Assembly (NCBI GenBank): GCA_934086935.1
Contig: CAKOIQ010000003.1
Location: 11,759-75,758 of the forward strand
Direction: 5' to 3'
DNA length: 64,000 nucleotides
Source: an uncultured Bacilli bacterium
GTDB lineage: Bacteria > Bacillota_I > Bacilli_A > RF39 > UBA660
Under the pieces are notes generated by a model, which saw only the letters and a list, made by a program, of their open reading frames with translations, was not told the DNA's origin and did not search any database. Of the stretch, positions 10,361 to 18,608 are shown piece by piece. The position numbers and the translations under genes are program-made. The stretch's first letter is position 1; each line of letters starts with the position of its first letter.

Positions 10361-10560
10361 TTTTTTCACCAATTTCATTATATCTATGGTTATTTATAAT
10401 GTCAATTTTTATAAATATAAAATCGAAAAAATTTGTTTTATTGTGGTTTTATGTTAAAAAGATTCATACATATTTTGATTATCAGAAAATACAAATTTAC
10501 TTTACCACAAAGATTTTTTGATAAATATTTGTTATTATGTATACTAGTGGGAGGTATTTT

Positions 10561-10928
10561 ATGACTAAATATTATTATACCTGTGAAGATGACAAGAAAC
10601 TTATTGAAAGATCATTTCGTAATATTGCTTATGTTATTTTTGGAAAGAAAAAAGCCGATAAGATTATAACTTTCAGGGAATTTTGGGAACAGATGGTTTC
10701 AAATGTAAACGTTTTTCCACAAGATATTTTGCATGATAGAATTAACCATAAAAATCCTGAAATATGTAGATTTGATGATAAAATCCAAAAAATTATAATT
10801 TAAATACAGCAAATCAAATTTTTGGTAATTTTAATAGAATATGGAATTTAATGCAAAAGGAATATGGCGCATATTTTTCACAAGGAGATATTGATGGTAT
10901 AGCAAGGCGTGCTGGTAAAAATATATAA
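10561..10928 (+). pseudogene. Frameshifted ORF of unknown family
   Basis: An ATG at 10561 with a strong GGGAGG ribosome site opens a frame (MTKYYYTCEDDKKLIERS...) that stops at 10803. A second frame, open from 10782 to the stop at 10926-10928, reads smoothly (LNTANQIFGNFNRIWNLMQK, then GDIDGIARRAGKNI). The two join if one base is lost or gained in the A-rich CCAAAAAATT near 10785. The joined product would be about 120 residues. No family recognised. It could be two unrelated pieces, but the protein-like composition of the second frame favours a broken gene. Confidence 0.45.
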
Positions 10929-10936
10929 GTTTTAAA

Positions 10937-10974
10937 GGATGATTACATATAATTTTTTTGTAGTCATCTTTTTC
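10937..10974 (+). terminator. Terminator after the frameshifted ORF
   Basis: Arms GATGATTACA / TGTAGTCATC (one G-T pair) are followed by TTTTTCTTT. The position just past the second frame's stop supports the view that 10561-10928 was one gene. Confidence 0.7.
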
Positions 10975-11127
10975 TTTATATATATTAGACAGTACTTTCA
11001 ATCTTGATATAATTTTTATGTAATTGTTACTTCCAGAATGTAATAGGTATGGAAATTTTGATATATAACATATTTTTTAGCATGAGGTTATAATAGAATT
11101 TCTAAGTAAAAGCGTAGGATTAGATAA

Positions 11128-11157
11128 ACAAAAAATCACCTCTTATTGAGATGATTT
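11128..11157 (-). terminator. Terminator of the tRNA-Cys transcript
   Basis: On the minus strand AAATCATCTC / GAGGTGATTT (one G-T pair, 5-nt loop) is followed by TTTTTTG. It lies about 40 nt past the tRNA 3' end. Confidence 0.75.
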
Positions 11158-11167
11158 CTATCATAAA

Positions 11168-11186
11168 TGTTCGAATAGTTCGAACA
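11168..11186. repeat. Perfect 8-bp inverted repeat in the tRNA-Cys trailer
   Basis: TGTTCGAA-TAG-TTCGAACA lies between the tRNA-Cys 3' end (11197) and its terminator. It could be a processing hairpin in the tRNA precursor or an operator; nothing else marks its role. Confidence 0.5.
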
Positions 11187-11196
11187 AATTTGTCAA

Positions 11197-11270
11197 TGGA
11201 GGGGCCTACCGGATTTGAACCGGTGCTCAGGGAGTTGCAGTCCCTTGCCTTACCGCTTGGCTAAAGCCCC
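11197..11270 (-). tRNA. trnC: tRNA-Cys (GCA)
   Basis: Complete minus-strand cloverleaf: acceptor GGGGCTT pairs with AGGCCCC, the anticodon stem GGGA/TCCC encloses loop CTGCAAC with anticodon GCA, the T arm is CCGGTTCAAATCCGG. The discriminator base is T and CCA is encoded. Length 74 nt with CCA. It stands alone, with an 8-bp inverted repeat and a terminator in its trailer. Confidence 0.95.
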
Positions 11271-11396
11271 ATAACAACACTTGCAAATATTATTTTACAT
11301 TATAATTTATTTAATGTCAATTATTCTAAATCACTTGATTATTCTTTTTTTATATCACATTATATAATATGTCATATAGTAAAGAAAAAATAACTC

Positions 11397-13010
11397 TTAT
11401 GAGTTATTTTGATTAATTAAATATCTGTTTTCTCTAGATTTAATTTCTAAATTATAAGTAGCTAAATTGTTAATATGATTTGTAACTTCAAGTAGTATTA
11501 CATTATCTTGACTTGGAATATTAATAGCATTAACAGGTGAACTAATATTATTAGACGCTTTAGCGTAATTTACATAAACAAATCTATCAAAAAATCCTTT
11601 AGCTGATTCAGTTTTAGATAGTGTATTATATAGATTTGTACTAGAATCAAGAGTTAATTTGTAATCTATAATTAAAAATACTTGATTTAACGAATTTGTT
11701 GGTGTTAAAAAATCGTATTTAGTTATACAGTTTTCACCATTATTATCACATGATTCGTATGAATATTCATAAGATGTTGCCTTTTTTACTGAATTTATTT
11801 TAATTGTAGTATTTCCATATAAATTATTACCCAAAATTAAATCTTTATTTAATGATGTTGAAGTATCGGCAGGTTTAGTTAATAATTTTTCCGGTTTAAT
11901 TTTGACATTTTTAAATATTTTTTCTAAATTATTATTTTTTATTTTTGAAGTATCATATACTTTCAAATTATATCTTAATGATTTTTGTGATTTAGGAACC
12001 TCGTAAACCAATAAATATTTGTTTTCTTTATTATCTATTGGATCTCCTTTATAGGTTACCCCTAAATCTGAAAAAGAGTAAGATAATGATGTTTTATATT
12101 TAACTGTATTACCATCTTTTAATTTCATATAGAAATTTTCTGGATACAAAATTTCACTATTAGATGATGTTGAAGAAATAGTCATATCGAGAATTAAATA
12201 ATATTTATCTTCATGAATTACTTTTAAAGAATAATCCATATCTGTTAAGTATGCTTTATTTATTTTATATGTAAATGAGTCGGTTTTAATTGTACTTCCT
12301 ACTTTATACGTTTTATTGGTAAAATTTACATTTATAATTATTACAATAATAAGTATAAATGATAATGTACCAACAATTATTGATACAAAAAATTTATTTT
12401 CTAAAATATAATATTTTAATTCTCTTAATATTCTTCTTAATTTTCTTTTATATTTATATGTATCAGTTCCAACAACAAATTCAAACTCTTCGTTATCTTC
12501 GCTTTTTATTTCTAGTTCTTCTAAATCTTTACTAAAATTAAACTTTTTGATATCAAAACCAATACCTCTAATTAAACTTATGATTATAAAATAAACATTG
12601 GGTACAAGTAATAAAGTATATATATCTCTTAAAGCTCTTGATTCTTGTTGAGTTAATGTTGAAAAGTATAAATTGTTGATAATGTTATGTGCGACACATA
12701 CTCCTATGAATAATAAAGTATAATATATAATTAATGATAAATAGAATGAATTTGGTTTGTGCTTTTTTCTCATTAGCATGTACATTATTATACCGAATAC
12801 AATTACTATTAAAATTGCAAAGAATAATATAAATGATATATAATTGTGAGCTGCATTTTCCGGGACAATTAAACTTGATTTATTATAAGAAATAAAAAAA
12901 TCAAGAATCTTATTAAAATTGTGTGTGATATAGCTAATAACTAATAACAAAATTAAATGTATTAATTTAAAATGTTTAATTAAAAAAGCATATGGTTTTT
13001 TTAATATCAT
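11397..13010 (-). CDS. Multi-pass membrane protein with a large outer domain, unknown function
   Basis: 537 residues. Four hydrophobic helices lie in the first 155 residues (about 15-32, 57-80, 90-110, 130-147). A charged cytosolic stretch rich in E and K (about 155-205) is followed by a fifth helix at about 207-228 and an outer region of about 300 residues. This holds two similar beta-rich segments with KVGSTIKTDSFTYKINKAYLTD and GNNLYGNTTIKINSVKKA, resembling DUF4352-like extracellular modules. The resemblance is only a pattern judgement. Start follows AGGGTG. It could sense or bind something at the surface; no function is assigned. Confidence 0.6.
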   Translation of the reverse strand: MILKKPYAFLIKHFKLIHLILLLVISYITHNFNKILDFFISYNKSSLIVPENAAHNYISFILFFAILIVIVFGIIMYMLMRKKHKPNSFYLSLIIYYTLLFIGVCVAHNIINNLYFSTLTQQESRALRDIYTLLLVPNVYFIIISLIRGIGFDIKKFNFSKDLEELEIKSEDNEEFEFVVGTDTYKYKRKLRRILRELKYYILENKFFVSIIVGTLSFILIIVIIINVNFTNKTYKVGSTIKTDSFTYKINKAYLTDMDYSLKVIHEDKYYLILDMTISSTSSNSEILYPENFYMKLKDGNTVKYKTSLSYSFSDLGVTYKGDPIDNKENKYLLVYEVPKSQKSLRYNLKVYDTSKIKNNNLEKIFKNVKIKPEKLLTKPADTSTSLNKDLILGNNLYGNTTIKINSVKKATSYEYSYESCDNNGENCITKYDFLTPTNSLNQVFLIIDYKLTLDSSTNLYNTLSKTESAKGFFDRFVYVNYAKASNNISSPVNAINIPSQDNVILLEVTNHINNLATYNLEIKSRENRYLINQNNS

Positions 13011-13050
13011 ACTAACACCCTATTCTTCTACCATTATATCATAAAAAAAA

Positions 13051-13076
13051 TAAAATAAACGTATTAGTTTATTTTA
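13051..13076 (-). terminator. Terminator of the LysM gene
   Basis: Perfect 10-bp arms TAAAATAAAC / GTTTATTTTA with the LysM gene's stop codon in the 6-nt loop, followed on the minus strand by a long T-run. Confidence 0.75.
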
Positions 13077-13408
13077 TTAACAATTAATTGTCCTTCTTGT
13101 AGATAGATTGTGTCATTATATTTTAAAAGATTAGATATACTAGAATTAAATGTATCACTAACTGTTTTTAAAGTATCTCCTTCTTTTGTAATATAATAGG
13201 CAAAATCTTTTTTGGGAATCATTATTGTTTGTTCTGGATATATGTAATCAGTCGAATTTAATCCATTTAATAAAGCCAATAAAGTAGGATTAACTTTGTA
13301 TTCTCTCGCTATTTGGTAAATAGTGTCTCCTTTTTTTATTGTATAATAATTGAAATATTCATTTTCTCTTAATTCTGTTTCTTTATTGATATTGTACATG
13401 TTAAACAT
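13064..13408 (-). CDS. Small protein with two LysM domains
   Basis: 114 residues, nearly all two LysM modules: YYTIKKGDTIYQIAREYKVN...LNSTDYIYPEQTIMIP (21-65) and YYITKEGDTLKTVSDTFNSS...IYLQEGQLIVNK (71-112). LysM binds peptidoglycan glycan chains. There is no signal peptide, as in spore-coat proteins such as SafA, which assemble onto the forespore from the mother cell; that comparison is inference. Start follows AGGAGTGATAAA. It lies 42 bp from the next minus-strand gene upstream. Confidence 0.8.
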   Translation of the reverse strand: MFNMYNINKETELRENEYFNYYTIKKGDTIYQIAREYKVNPTLLALLNGLNSTDYIYPEQTIMIPKKDFAYYITKEGDTLKTVSDTFNSSISNLLKYNDTIYLQEGQLIVNKIN

Positions 13409-13450
13409 TTTATCACTCCTAATATAAGATATTCACATTAGGCTTTTTTG

Positions 13451-14548
13451 TTAATCAAAAATAAATATTTGATTTATATAATTAAACTTCCATTCTTTAT
13501 ATTCTAGAAGTAATTGTTCGCCACGTTCACTATAACAATATAATTTAGTCCCAACAAGATAGTAAATTCTATTATTATTATATGAAATTATTGCCGTGAT
13601 TTTTTGATTACTTACTTTTATAAGTTTATCATCTATTACTTGATATAAAATATCATCAATTATTTTATATGTATAACTCTCGTAATAATTAAATGTCATG
13701 TCTTTATTTATTACATCTTTTATGTTTTTTTGAATCCATTCTTTGTATTCATAGAAATCTATTTTATCATTTTTTATTTTTACCTTTTTTAAATTAAATT
13801 TCTTTAGATTTATAAAGTATTCTGTTTTATTTTTTTTATCTATAAAATATAACTTATTCTTTACTACACCTAAATATAAAAGATCATAGGAAATCTCATA
13901 GTCAAAATTTATATCATTTAACAATTGTTTTTCAGTGTCAAAAATATATATTTTATTAAAATAATATTTTGAATCATAATCTGGAACTATTAAATAATTT
14001 TCTGCTTGATATGTATTTATAGTTGAATAATTTTCTTTTTCAAATAGTCTTAGTTCTTCAAAGCTGGTACCATTTATATTTATGTATCCTTTATAATTCC
14101 ATATTACATAATTGTGGTTATTATTATATATGTTTATTTTTTCATAATCATCCACTATTTTTTCTTCCCTCATGGGTAAAAAATTGTTTTTATATAATTC
14201 TTTATTTATTAGATGATAATCTTTTAAACCATTTTTATCACTACATAGAGTTTGGTTTTCATTTTTACTATAAATCATTAAGCATGTATCATTGTCATCT
14301 TCGATAATTTTTATGCTTTGGATAAGTTTTCTTTTTTTAGAGTATTTAGTTTGAATTACCATCGGGTACTCTATACCTTTATATTTTAATATGAAATGAT
14401 AATCATTAGTTGTTTTTTGATACTTTTCCAGAATTTCAATATCTTTAATTTTATATTCAATTTGATAATTTTTAGGAGAATTTGTTAATATCAAAAAAGT
14501 AATAATAAGAGACAAAAACAAGAATAAAACAAAATATAATTTTTTCAT
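13451..14548 (-). CDS. Secreted or membrane-anchored protein of unknown function
   Basis: 365 residues. Residues 1-22 form a signal peptide or anchor (MKKLYFVLFLFLSLIITFLI). The rest is rich in tyrosine, asparagine and lysine with repeated short beta-strand patterns such as NHNYVIWNYKGYININ, NKLYFIDKKNKTEYFINLKK and NNRIYYLVGTKLYCYS, which look like a degenerate beta-propeller. No catalytic motif is seen. The gene lies between LysM and PH-like genes on the same strand. No function assigned. Confidence 0.55.
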   Translation of the reverse strand: MKKLYFVLFLFLSLIITFLILTNSPKNYQIEYKIKDIEILEKYQKTTNDYHFILKYKGIEYPMVIQTKYSKKRKLIQSIKIIEDDNDTCLMIYSKNENQTLCSDKNGLKDYHLINKELYKNNFLPMREEKIVDDYEKINIYNNNHNYVIWNYKGYININGTSFEELRLFEKENYSTINTYQAENYLIVPDYDSKYYFNKIYIFDTEKQLLNDINFDYEISYDLLYLGVVKNKLYFIDKKNKTEYFINLKKFNLKKVKIKNDKIDFYEYKEWIQKNIKDVINKDMTFNYYESYTYKIIDDILYQVIDDKLIKVSNQKITAIISYNNNRIYYLVGTKLYCYSERGEQLLLEYKEWKFNYINQIFIFD

Positions 14549-14564
14549 TTAATCACTACCTTTT

Positions 14565-14595
14565 AAAAAAAGAATTCGCTAAGAATTCTTTTTTA
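14565..14595 (-). terminator. Terminator of the PH-like gene
   Basis: Minus-strand arms AAAAAGAATTC / GAATTCTTTTT with a 5-nt loop, then T-rich sequence. The gene's stop codon lies within the first arm. Confidence 0.8.
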
Positions 14596-15036
14596 CTTTT
14601 TATCTGTTTTAGAATAGAATTTCTTTTTAGCTTCTATCATAAAAGAGGATATATTTATTTGTATTTCACTCAACGCCTTTTTTGAAACATTTGAAAATAC
14701 AATTGTTTCTTTCATAGTATCTATCGTTATTGCTCCCCAAAAAATTCCTGAATATACTTGCATGTCATTATATAAATCTGGAGTTATTGAATTCAGTTTA
14801 TAACCAAATAATATACGGTCTTGAGCAATTAAAATACGATCTGTTGTTAAAGCTAAAACTGCTGTGTCGAAAATTGCATCGTGACTGCTATTATTTTGAG
14901 CAGCAAAGGCAAATAATACTTTTTCGTTTGGATTTAAGTTATTATCAACTATTGCGCAATGCTTTTTGATTCTCCAACAAACTGTACTTTTATATTTTTT
15001 TTTAAACTCTTTTACTAGTTCATATGTAGAAGCCAT
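14593..15036 (-). CDS. Bacterial PH-domain-like protein (YokE type)
   Basis: 147 residues. The pattern LNPNEKVLFAFAAQN...AVLALTTDRILIAQDRILFGYKLNSITPDLYNDMQVYSGIFWGAITIDTMKETIVFSNV matches the YokE/bPH type of pleckstrin-homology fold, where 'alT.kRii' strands and a following strand pair are typical. These domains bind lipids or proteins and usually lack enzymatic activity. Start follows AAAGGATT. It is 14 bp downstream of the thioredoxin-like gene on the same strand, so the two are probably co-transcribed. Confidence 0.65.
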   Translation of the reverse strand: MASTYELVKEFKKKYKSTVCWRIKKHCAIVDNNLNPNEKVLFAFAAQNNSSHDAIFDTAVLALTTDRILIAQDRILFGYKLNSITPDLYNDMQVYSGIFWGAITIDTMKETIVFSNVSKKALSEIQINISSFMIEAKKKFYSKTDKK

Positions 15037-15050
15037 TTTAATAATCCTTT

Positions 15051-15881
15051 CTATTTAATATTTCCAACTGATTGTAACTTTTTAATTAAATTGGTTTTGT
15101 TTGTAAATCCTGAAATACATCCAGTAACTTTTCCTTTTTTAGTTAAAAGTGTTAATGGTGTACCAAATCCTTCAGAAAGAGATTGTTCTTTGCCAGTACT
15201 TGTACAAGATGCTGGAATAGTTAAATCAGATTTTAAAATTTTACTATATTCAGTTGAATCAAATGAATCTGAATCTATATAATAAATATTTGCTTTATTT
15301 TCTGCAGCAACTTCATTATAAATTGGTTTAAATTTATTACACCAACTGCATGTATTACGTCCTAATACAATCATTGCTGGTTCTTTACTATCAACCACTT
15401 TCATGAAAGCCTTATAAGTAGATACTGTTTTATATGCTACTTCAGAGTCATCGATTTTATTATTTACATATTTATCAACATATTTATTGATGTTTGACTC
15501 ATTAACAACGTCTTTTGTAATTAATCTTACTTCATTGTTAACGGCAAATACGTAAACGTCTCCTTCTTCAAATAACTTGTTAGTTTCTACTAATGAGTCA
15601 ATTTCTTCTCCGGTTAATTCATCAATATTTACAGATGCTACTTCAATTTTTGTTTCATTTTTTAAATTAATTAAAGTTTCTTTAATTTTATCATAAGAAT
15701 CTGCACCAGTATGTCCGAAATAGAATAATGTTAAATTTTGAGCTTTTGTAACTGCTTCTTTGTATTCTGTATAATTGTAATTAGTTACATTGTGACCATT
15801 AACAAAATTCACTATAATTGGAATTAATAGAATAATAACAATTAAAACAGGAATAATCCAACTTTTAATTTTATCTTTCAT
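15051..15881 (-). CDS. Membrane-anchored thioredoxin-like protein
   Basis: 276 residues. One N-terminal transmembrane anchor (about 8-27) precedes two thioredoxin-like segments. The first (about 40-125) has the fold pattern TLFYFGHTGADSYDKIKETL but no cysteine pair. The second (about 150-270) has the redox motif C178-S-W-C181 and a cis-proline candidate at P242 (GTPLTLL). Two further cysteines (C226, C254) lie in the second domain. The orientation places the domain outside the membrane. Likely a thiol oxidoreductase or disulfide carrier; the substrate is unknown. Start follows GGAGGTATATAAA. Confidence 0.75.
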   Translation of the reverse strand: MKDKIKSWIIPVLIVIILLIPIIVNFVNGHNVTNYNYTEYKEAVTKAQNLTLFYFGHTGADSYDKIKETLINLKNETKIEVASVNIDELTGEEIDSLVETNKLFEEGDVYVFAVNNEVRLITKDVVNESNINKYVDKYVNNKIDDSEVAYKTVSTYKAFMKVVDSKEPAMIVLGRNTCSWCNKFKPIYNEVAAENKANIYYIDSDSFDSTEYSKILKSDLTIPASCTSTGKEQSLSEGFGTPLTLLTKKGKVTGCISGFTNKTNLIKKLQSVGNIK

Positions 15882-15950
15882 TTTATATACCTCCTCAATG
15901 ATATTTTATCTTTTTTTTGATGAATAATCAATTGTTATTGATAGTTTTCT

Positions 15951-16799
15951 TTATTTTAAGAGGTATTTGTTGATTGGTACTAACACTGCATTTGCATCTG
16001 CTTTTCCTAATTCATATAACATTTTTAATTTCTTTTTATTTTTTTCTAGTCTTTTAATTTTTAAATTTTGACTTGGTCTAATAAATATTATTTCATTTTT
16101 TCTAGATTTTTCTTCTATATACTTTATTGTTTCATTATACATAACAGGACGTAATTTAAGAGCATGTATAAAGTTTGGATATTTATTATAAAAAAGCCAT
16201 GATGGTTGATGTTTATATTTTTTGGTATAATTTTCTGGTCGTGTCCCTATTACAACTATTTTATTATAACCTAAATTTTCCATGTGCTTTATGGGAATAC
16301 TATCACAAGTTGCTCCATCTAAATAACATTTATTATCTATTTCTACAATTTTAGATACATATTGCATTGAACCTGAAGCTCTTAAATATTCCATTTCCTT
16401 ATTATTTTTTAAATCTTTTATTTCTACATATTCAGCTTTTCCAGTAGATAAATTTGTTACCACTACAAAAAACTTGGTTTTATTATTTTTAAAGGTTTCA
16501 TAATCAAATTTATCTAATTCATTCACTAATTTATCAAAACAAAAATCTTTGTTCATTATATTACCAGTTTTTAAAAATGATTTTATACCCATATAATCTT
16601 TATTTCTAATATATTTTAAGTTATAACGGTACACTCTTCCCGGTTGATGAGATTTATAATTAATCCCAAATAATGCACCAGCTGATACGCCTATAATTGC
16701 ATCAAATTGAATGTGGTTTTTCATTAAGATATCTAGAACACCAGCAGTATACATGCCTCTCATGGCGCCACCTTCTAGAATTAAACACGATTTATTCAC
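15951..16799 (-). CDS. Patatin-like phospholipase family protein
   Basis: 282 residues. Serine hydrolase with the patatin Ser-Asp dyad: oxyanion glycines in LEGGAMRGMYTAGVLD (8-23), nucleophile elbow GVSAG (S39) and DGA (D161). The arrangement is closest to the YjjU/RssA-type bacterial patatins, which act on acyl ester bonds of lipids; the substrate cannot be read from sequence. The start is GTG, behind AAGGAG. The upstream side borders a stretch of decayed ORFs. Confidence 0.85.
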   Translation of the reverse strand: MNKSCLILEGGAMRGMYTAGVLDILMKNHIQFDAIIGVSAGALFGINYKSHQPGRVYRYNLKYIRNKDYMGIKSFLKTGNIMNKDFCFDKLVNELDKFDYETFKNNKTKFFVVVTNLSTGKAEYVEIKDLKNNKEMEYLRASGSMQYVSKIVEIDNKCYLDGATCDSIPIKHMENLGYNKIVVIGTRPENYTKKYKHQPSWLFYNKYPNFIHALKLRPVMYNETIKYIEEKSRKNEIIFIRPSQNLKIKRLEKNKKKLKMLYELGKADANAVLVPINKYLLK

Positions 16800-16880
16800 A
16801 AATTTCTCCTTCTACAAATAATCTTATTTACTATAACTCCTGAGGAATATTACCATAAGAATAATAATTAAATATTTCAT

Positions 16881-17131
16881 TTATAATTTTTGGTATTCTT
16901 CTTCATTAATTAAATCACTATTTAAATATTTATTTTTAATTTCTATAAGTAAATTATTATATAATTCGTTATATTCTGTTTGAGCGATTATACTTATTTT
17001 TATTATTCCTAAATCTGGATTTAATAAAATCGTTTTTCACTTTCCGCCAAGCCTAGAATATTAATTGTTTTGTTGGGTGTAAATGTTTTATAATATAAAC
17101 TTCTCACCGATTCTTCTTTTATTAAATCCAT
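16881..17131 (-). pseudogene. Small frameshifted ORF, unknown family
   Basis: From ATG at 17131 the minus strand reads MDLIKEESVRSLYYKTFTPN, then KTINILGLAESEK, and soon stops. Shifting frame at the A5 run in AGTGAAAAACG (about 17036) gives a long continuation, KTILLNPDLGIIKISIIAQT then EYNELYNNLLIEIKNKYLN, ending at a TAA (16881-16883). The repaired product would be about 83 residues. No family recognised. It lies in the decayed stretch downstream of tmRNA. Confidence 0.5.
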
Positions 17132-17495
17132 AATTATTACTCTCAGCTATTGTAATTATACAATAATTTTTTGAAATATTCTATTAATATGTTTACAGTG
17201 TTTATATTACTGTATACGTTGAATTTATAAATAATATCTTGTTAATAAATATTAAAAAATAAAATACAGTCTTATTGCATACTGATATATATGTAAGTAC
17301 AACCTAATTGAACATATTTGCTAATGATGTATTTTGGTATGAATATAACGACCACTAGGCATAAATTCATAGGTAGTAGTAACTAATAGTTGATTAAATT
17401 ATATTACGGCATTGCCATTTTGAAATAAACATTTTATCTTTTTTATAGTCTGTAAATAATTTTTATTGTATGATTAAATTAGAGGTTGTTAAAAG
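17132..17495. other. Gene-free stretch with a possible coding remnant
   Basis: No intact gene. On the minus strand, about 17321-17430, a short frame reads LLVTTTYEFMPSGRYIHTK between stops, preceded by FQNGNAVI, which looks protein-like but is broken by a stop. This fits a decayed gene; chance cannot be excluded. Confidence 0.3.
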
Positions 17496-17894
17496 ATGTA
17501 TAATATTTGGTGTAAGGTAAGAGTGTCAGATATTTTTTTTGTTGTTTTAGGAGTAATCTTTTCAATAGGTTCATTTTTTATTGATAGTAAATATGATTAC
17601 ATAATATTAATAGTTACTTTATTATCAATTATTTATTTATTAAAGTGTATTTTTAAGTATTTATCATTAAAAAAGCATGGTACATTGATTCAGAATATTC
17701 CGTATGAATTTAAGCAAATAAATGATAAGGAAAAAGTGTAGATTATCAATTGTCAACTTAATGATGGTAATTCTATTCAACTTTTTAAAAAGAAATTGAA
17801 CTGGGGTAATACTAATTCTAGTGGAACACCAGATGTTTTGATATATTTTAATAATCCGAAGAAATATTTTATTTTTGATCCTAAAACAAAATAA
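17496..17894 (+). pseudogene. Two-helix membrane protein gene interrupted by an in-frame TAG
   Basis: From ATG at 17496 the frame gives 81 residues with two transmembrane helices (about 9-30 and 35-55), then meets TAG at 17739-17741. The same frame continues for 50 codons to TAA at 17892-17894, reading IINCQLNDGNSIQLFKKKLN and then GTPDVLIYFNNPKKYFIFDP. This resembles the outer part of small DUF3592-type membrane proteins, in which a stretch like DVLIxPxNPKKYFID is typical. TAG is a normal stop elsewhere in the window, so a nonsense mutation is the simplest reading. Confidence 0.6.
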
Positions 17895-17971
17895 ATAATA
17901 TTGTCTTTCAAAAGAGTTCTTCCCCTTTATATACTATTATTGACTTTGCATATGTTAATTTTAGTTTTATT

Positions 17972-17997
17972 AAACGAGTCGTAGCTCGTTTTTTTAT
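17972..17997 (+). terminator. Rho-independent terminator
   Basis: AAACGAG / CTCGTTT with a 6-nt loop, then TTTTTT on the plus strand. It lies about 80 bp past the end of the interrupted membrane protein gene. Confidence 0.8.
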
Positions 17998-18145
17998 GCT
18001 AAAATTTTTATCATTATAGTTTTAAATTTTTTTAATATCCATTTATAAAATGTCATTACCATCATTAAATACTTAATAATAAATATCTCCATTTATGATG
18101 GTGGATTTTAACCTATAAACTGTATGTTCTTTTCGTTTTTAATAA

Positions 18146-18172
18146 CAAAAAAACTAACTATTTCTAGTTAGC
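18146..18172 (-). terminator. Terminator of tmRNA
   Basis: On the minus strand GCTAACTA-GAAA-TAGTTAG is followed by TTTTTTTG, about 42 nt beyond the tmRNA 3' end. Confidence 0.8.
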
Positions 18173-18213
18173 ATCTATTACTTAAACTCAAAAAGTTCGA
18201 GTATCAATCAATA

Positions 18214-18570
18214 TGGTGGAGCCGAGCAGAATTGAACTGCTGTCCAAAATATTTTTATAGTACAATCTACAAGTTTAGATAATTTGTTATTTCACTAGTA
18301 GGAAGAAAATTATCTAAATTGCTACTAGCTGAGCTTAAAAATTTTCATTAAATAAATCAAGCAATTTATTTAATATAATCTACTATTATGAACCAATTTA
18401 AAACTCTGTAGATTTAGTCTTAAACTAGTGCTCCGTGCCAACTATTAGGCAAATGCTAGAGCTGTATTATAATTTGTATTGTCAGTTATTTTAACTGTTT
18501 TGCTATTTAGGATAGCAACCACTTGCATGTAAAATAAAATATATATTTTGTCGAAACCAAAAACGGCCCC
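18214..18570 (-). ncRNA. ssrA: tmRNA
   Basis: 357 nt. The 5' end GGGGCCG pairs with the 3' CGGCTCC preceding ACCA, and the tRNA-like T arm reads GCAGTTCAATTCTGC. The conserved GGTTTCGACA follows the 5' strand. The tag frame ends in a TAA stop after GCT CTA GCA TTT GCC. Read back, the tag is SKTVKITDNTNYNTALAFA if AGC is the resume codon, ending in the ALAFA-type ClpXP degron. It rescues stalled ribosomes with SmpB. The promoter overlaps the end of divIC. Confidence 0.93.
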
Positions 18571-18601
18571 GTGTCTAATATATTAACATATTTGGAGCCG
18601 T
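18562..18601 (-). terminator. Hairpin after divIC that overlaps the tmRNA 5' end
   Basis: Minus strand AAACGGCTCC ... GGGGCCGTTTTT: the arms pair with one mismatch over a loop of about 20 nt and end in a T-run. The second arm is the first nucleotides of tmRNA, so the same bases serve as a terminator arm and as the tmRNA acceptor strand. Confidence 0.5.
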
Positions 18602-18608
18602 TTATCAA
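18580..18608 (-). promoter_or_regulatory. Sigma-A-type promoter of tmRNA
   Basis: Minus strand TTGATA (18603-18608), 17-bp spacer, TAATAT (18580-18585), then 9 nt to the GGGG of tmRNA. The -35 box overlaps the TGA stop codon of divIC. Confidence 0.75.

Noticed and set aside
17321..17430. Possible coding remnant LLVTTTYEFMPSGRYIHTK as a full gene
   Set aside because: Too short and closed by stops on both sides; recorded only as a possible relic.
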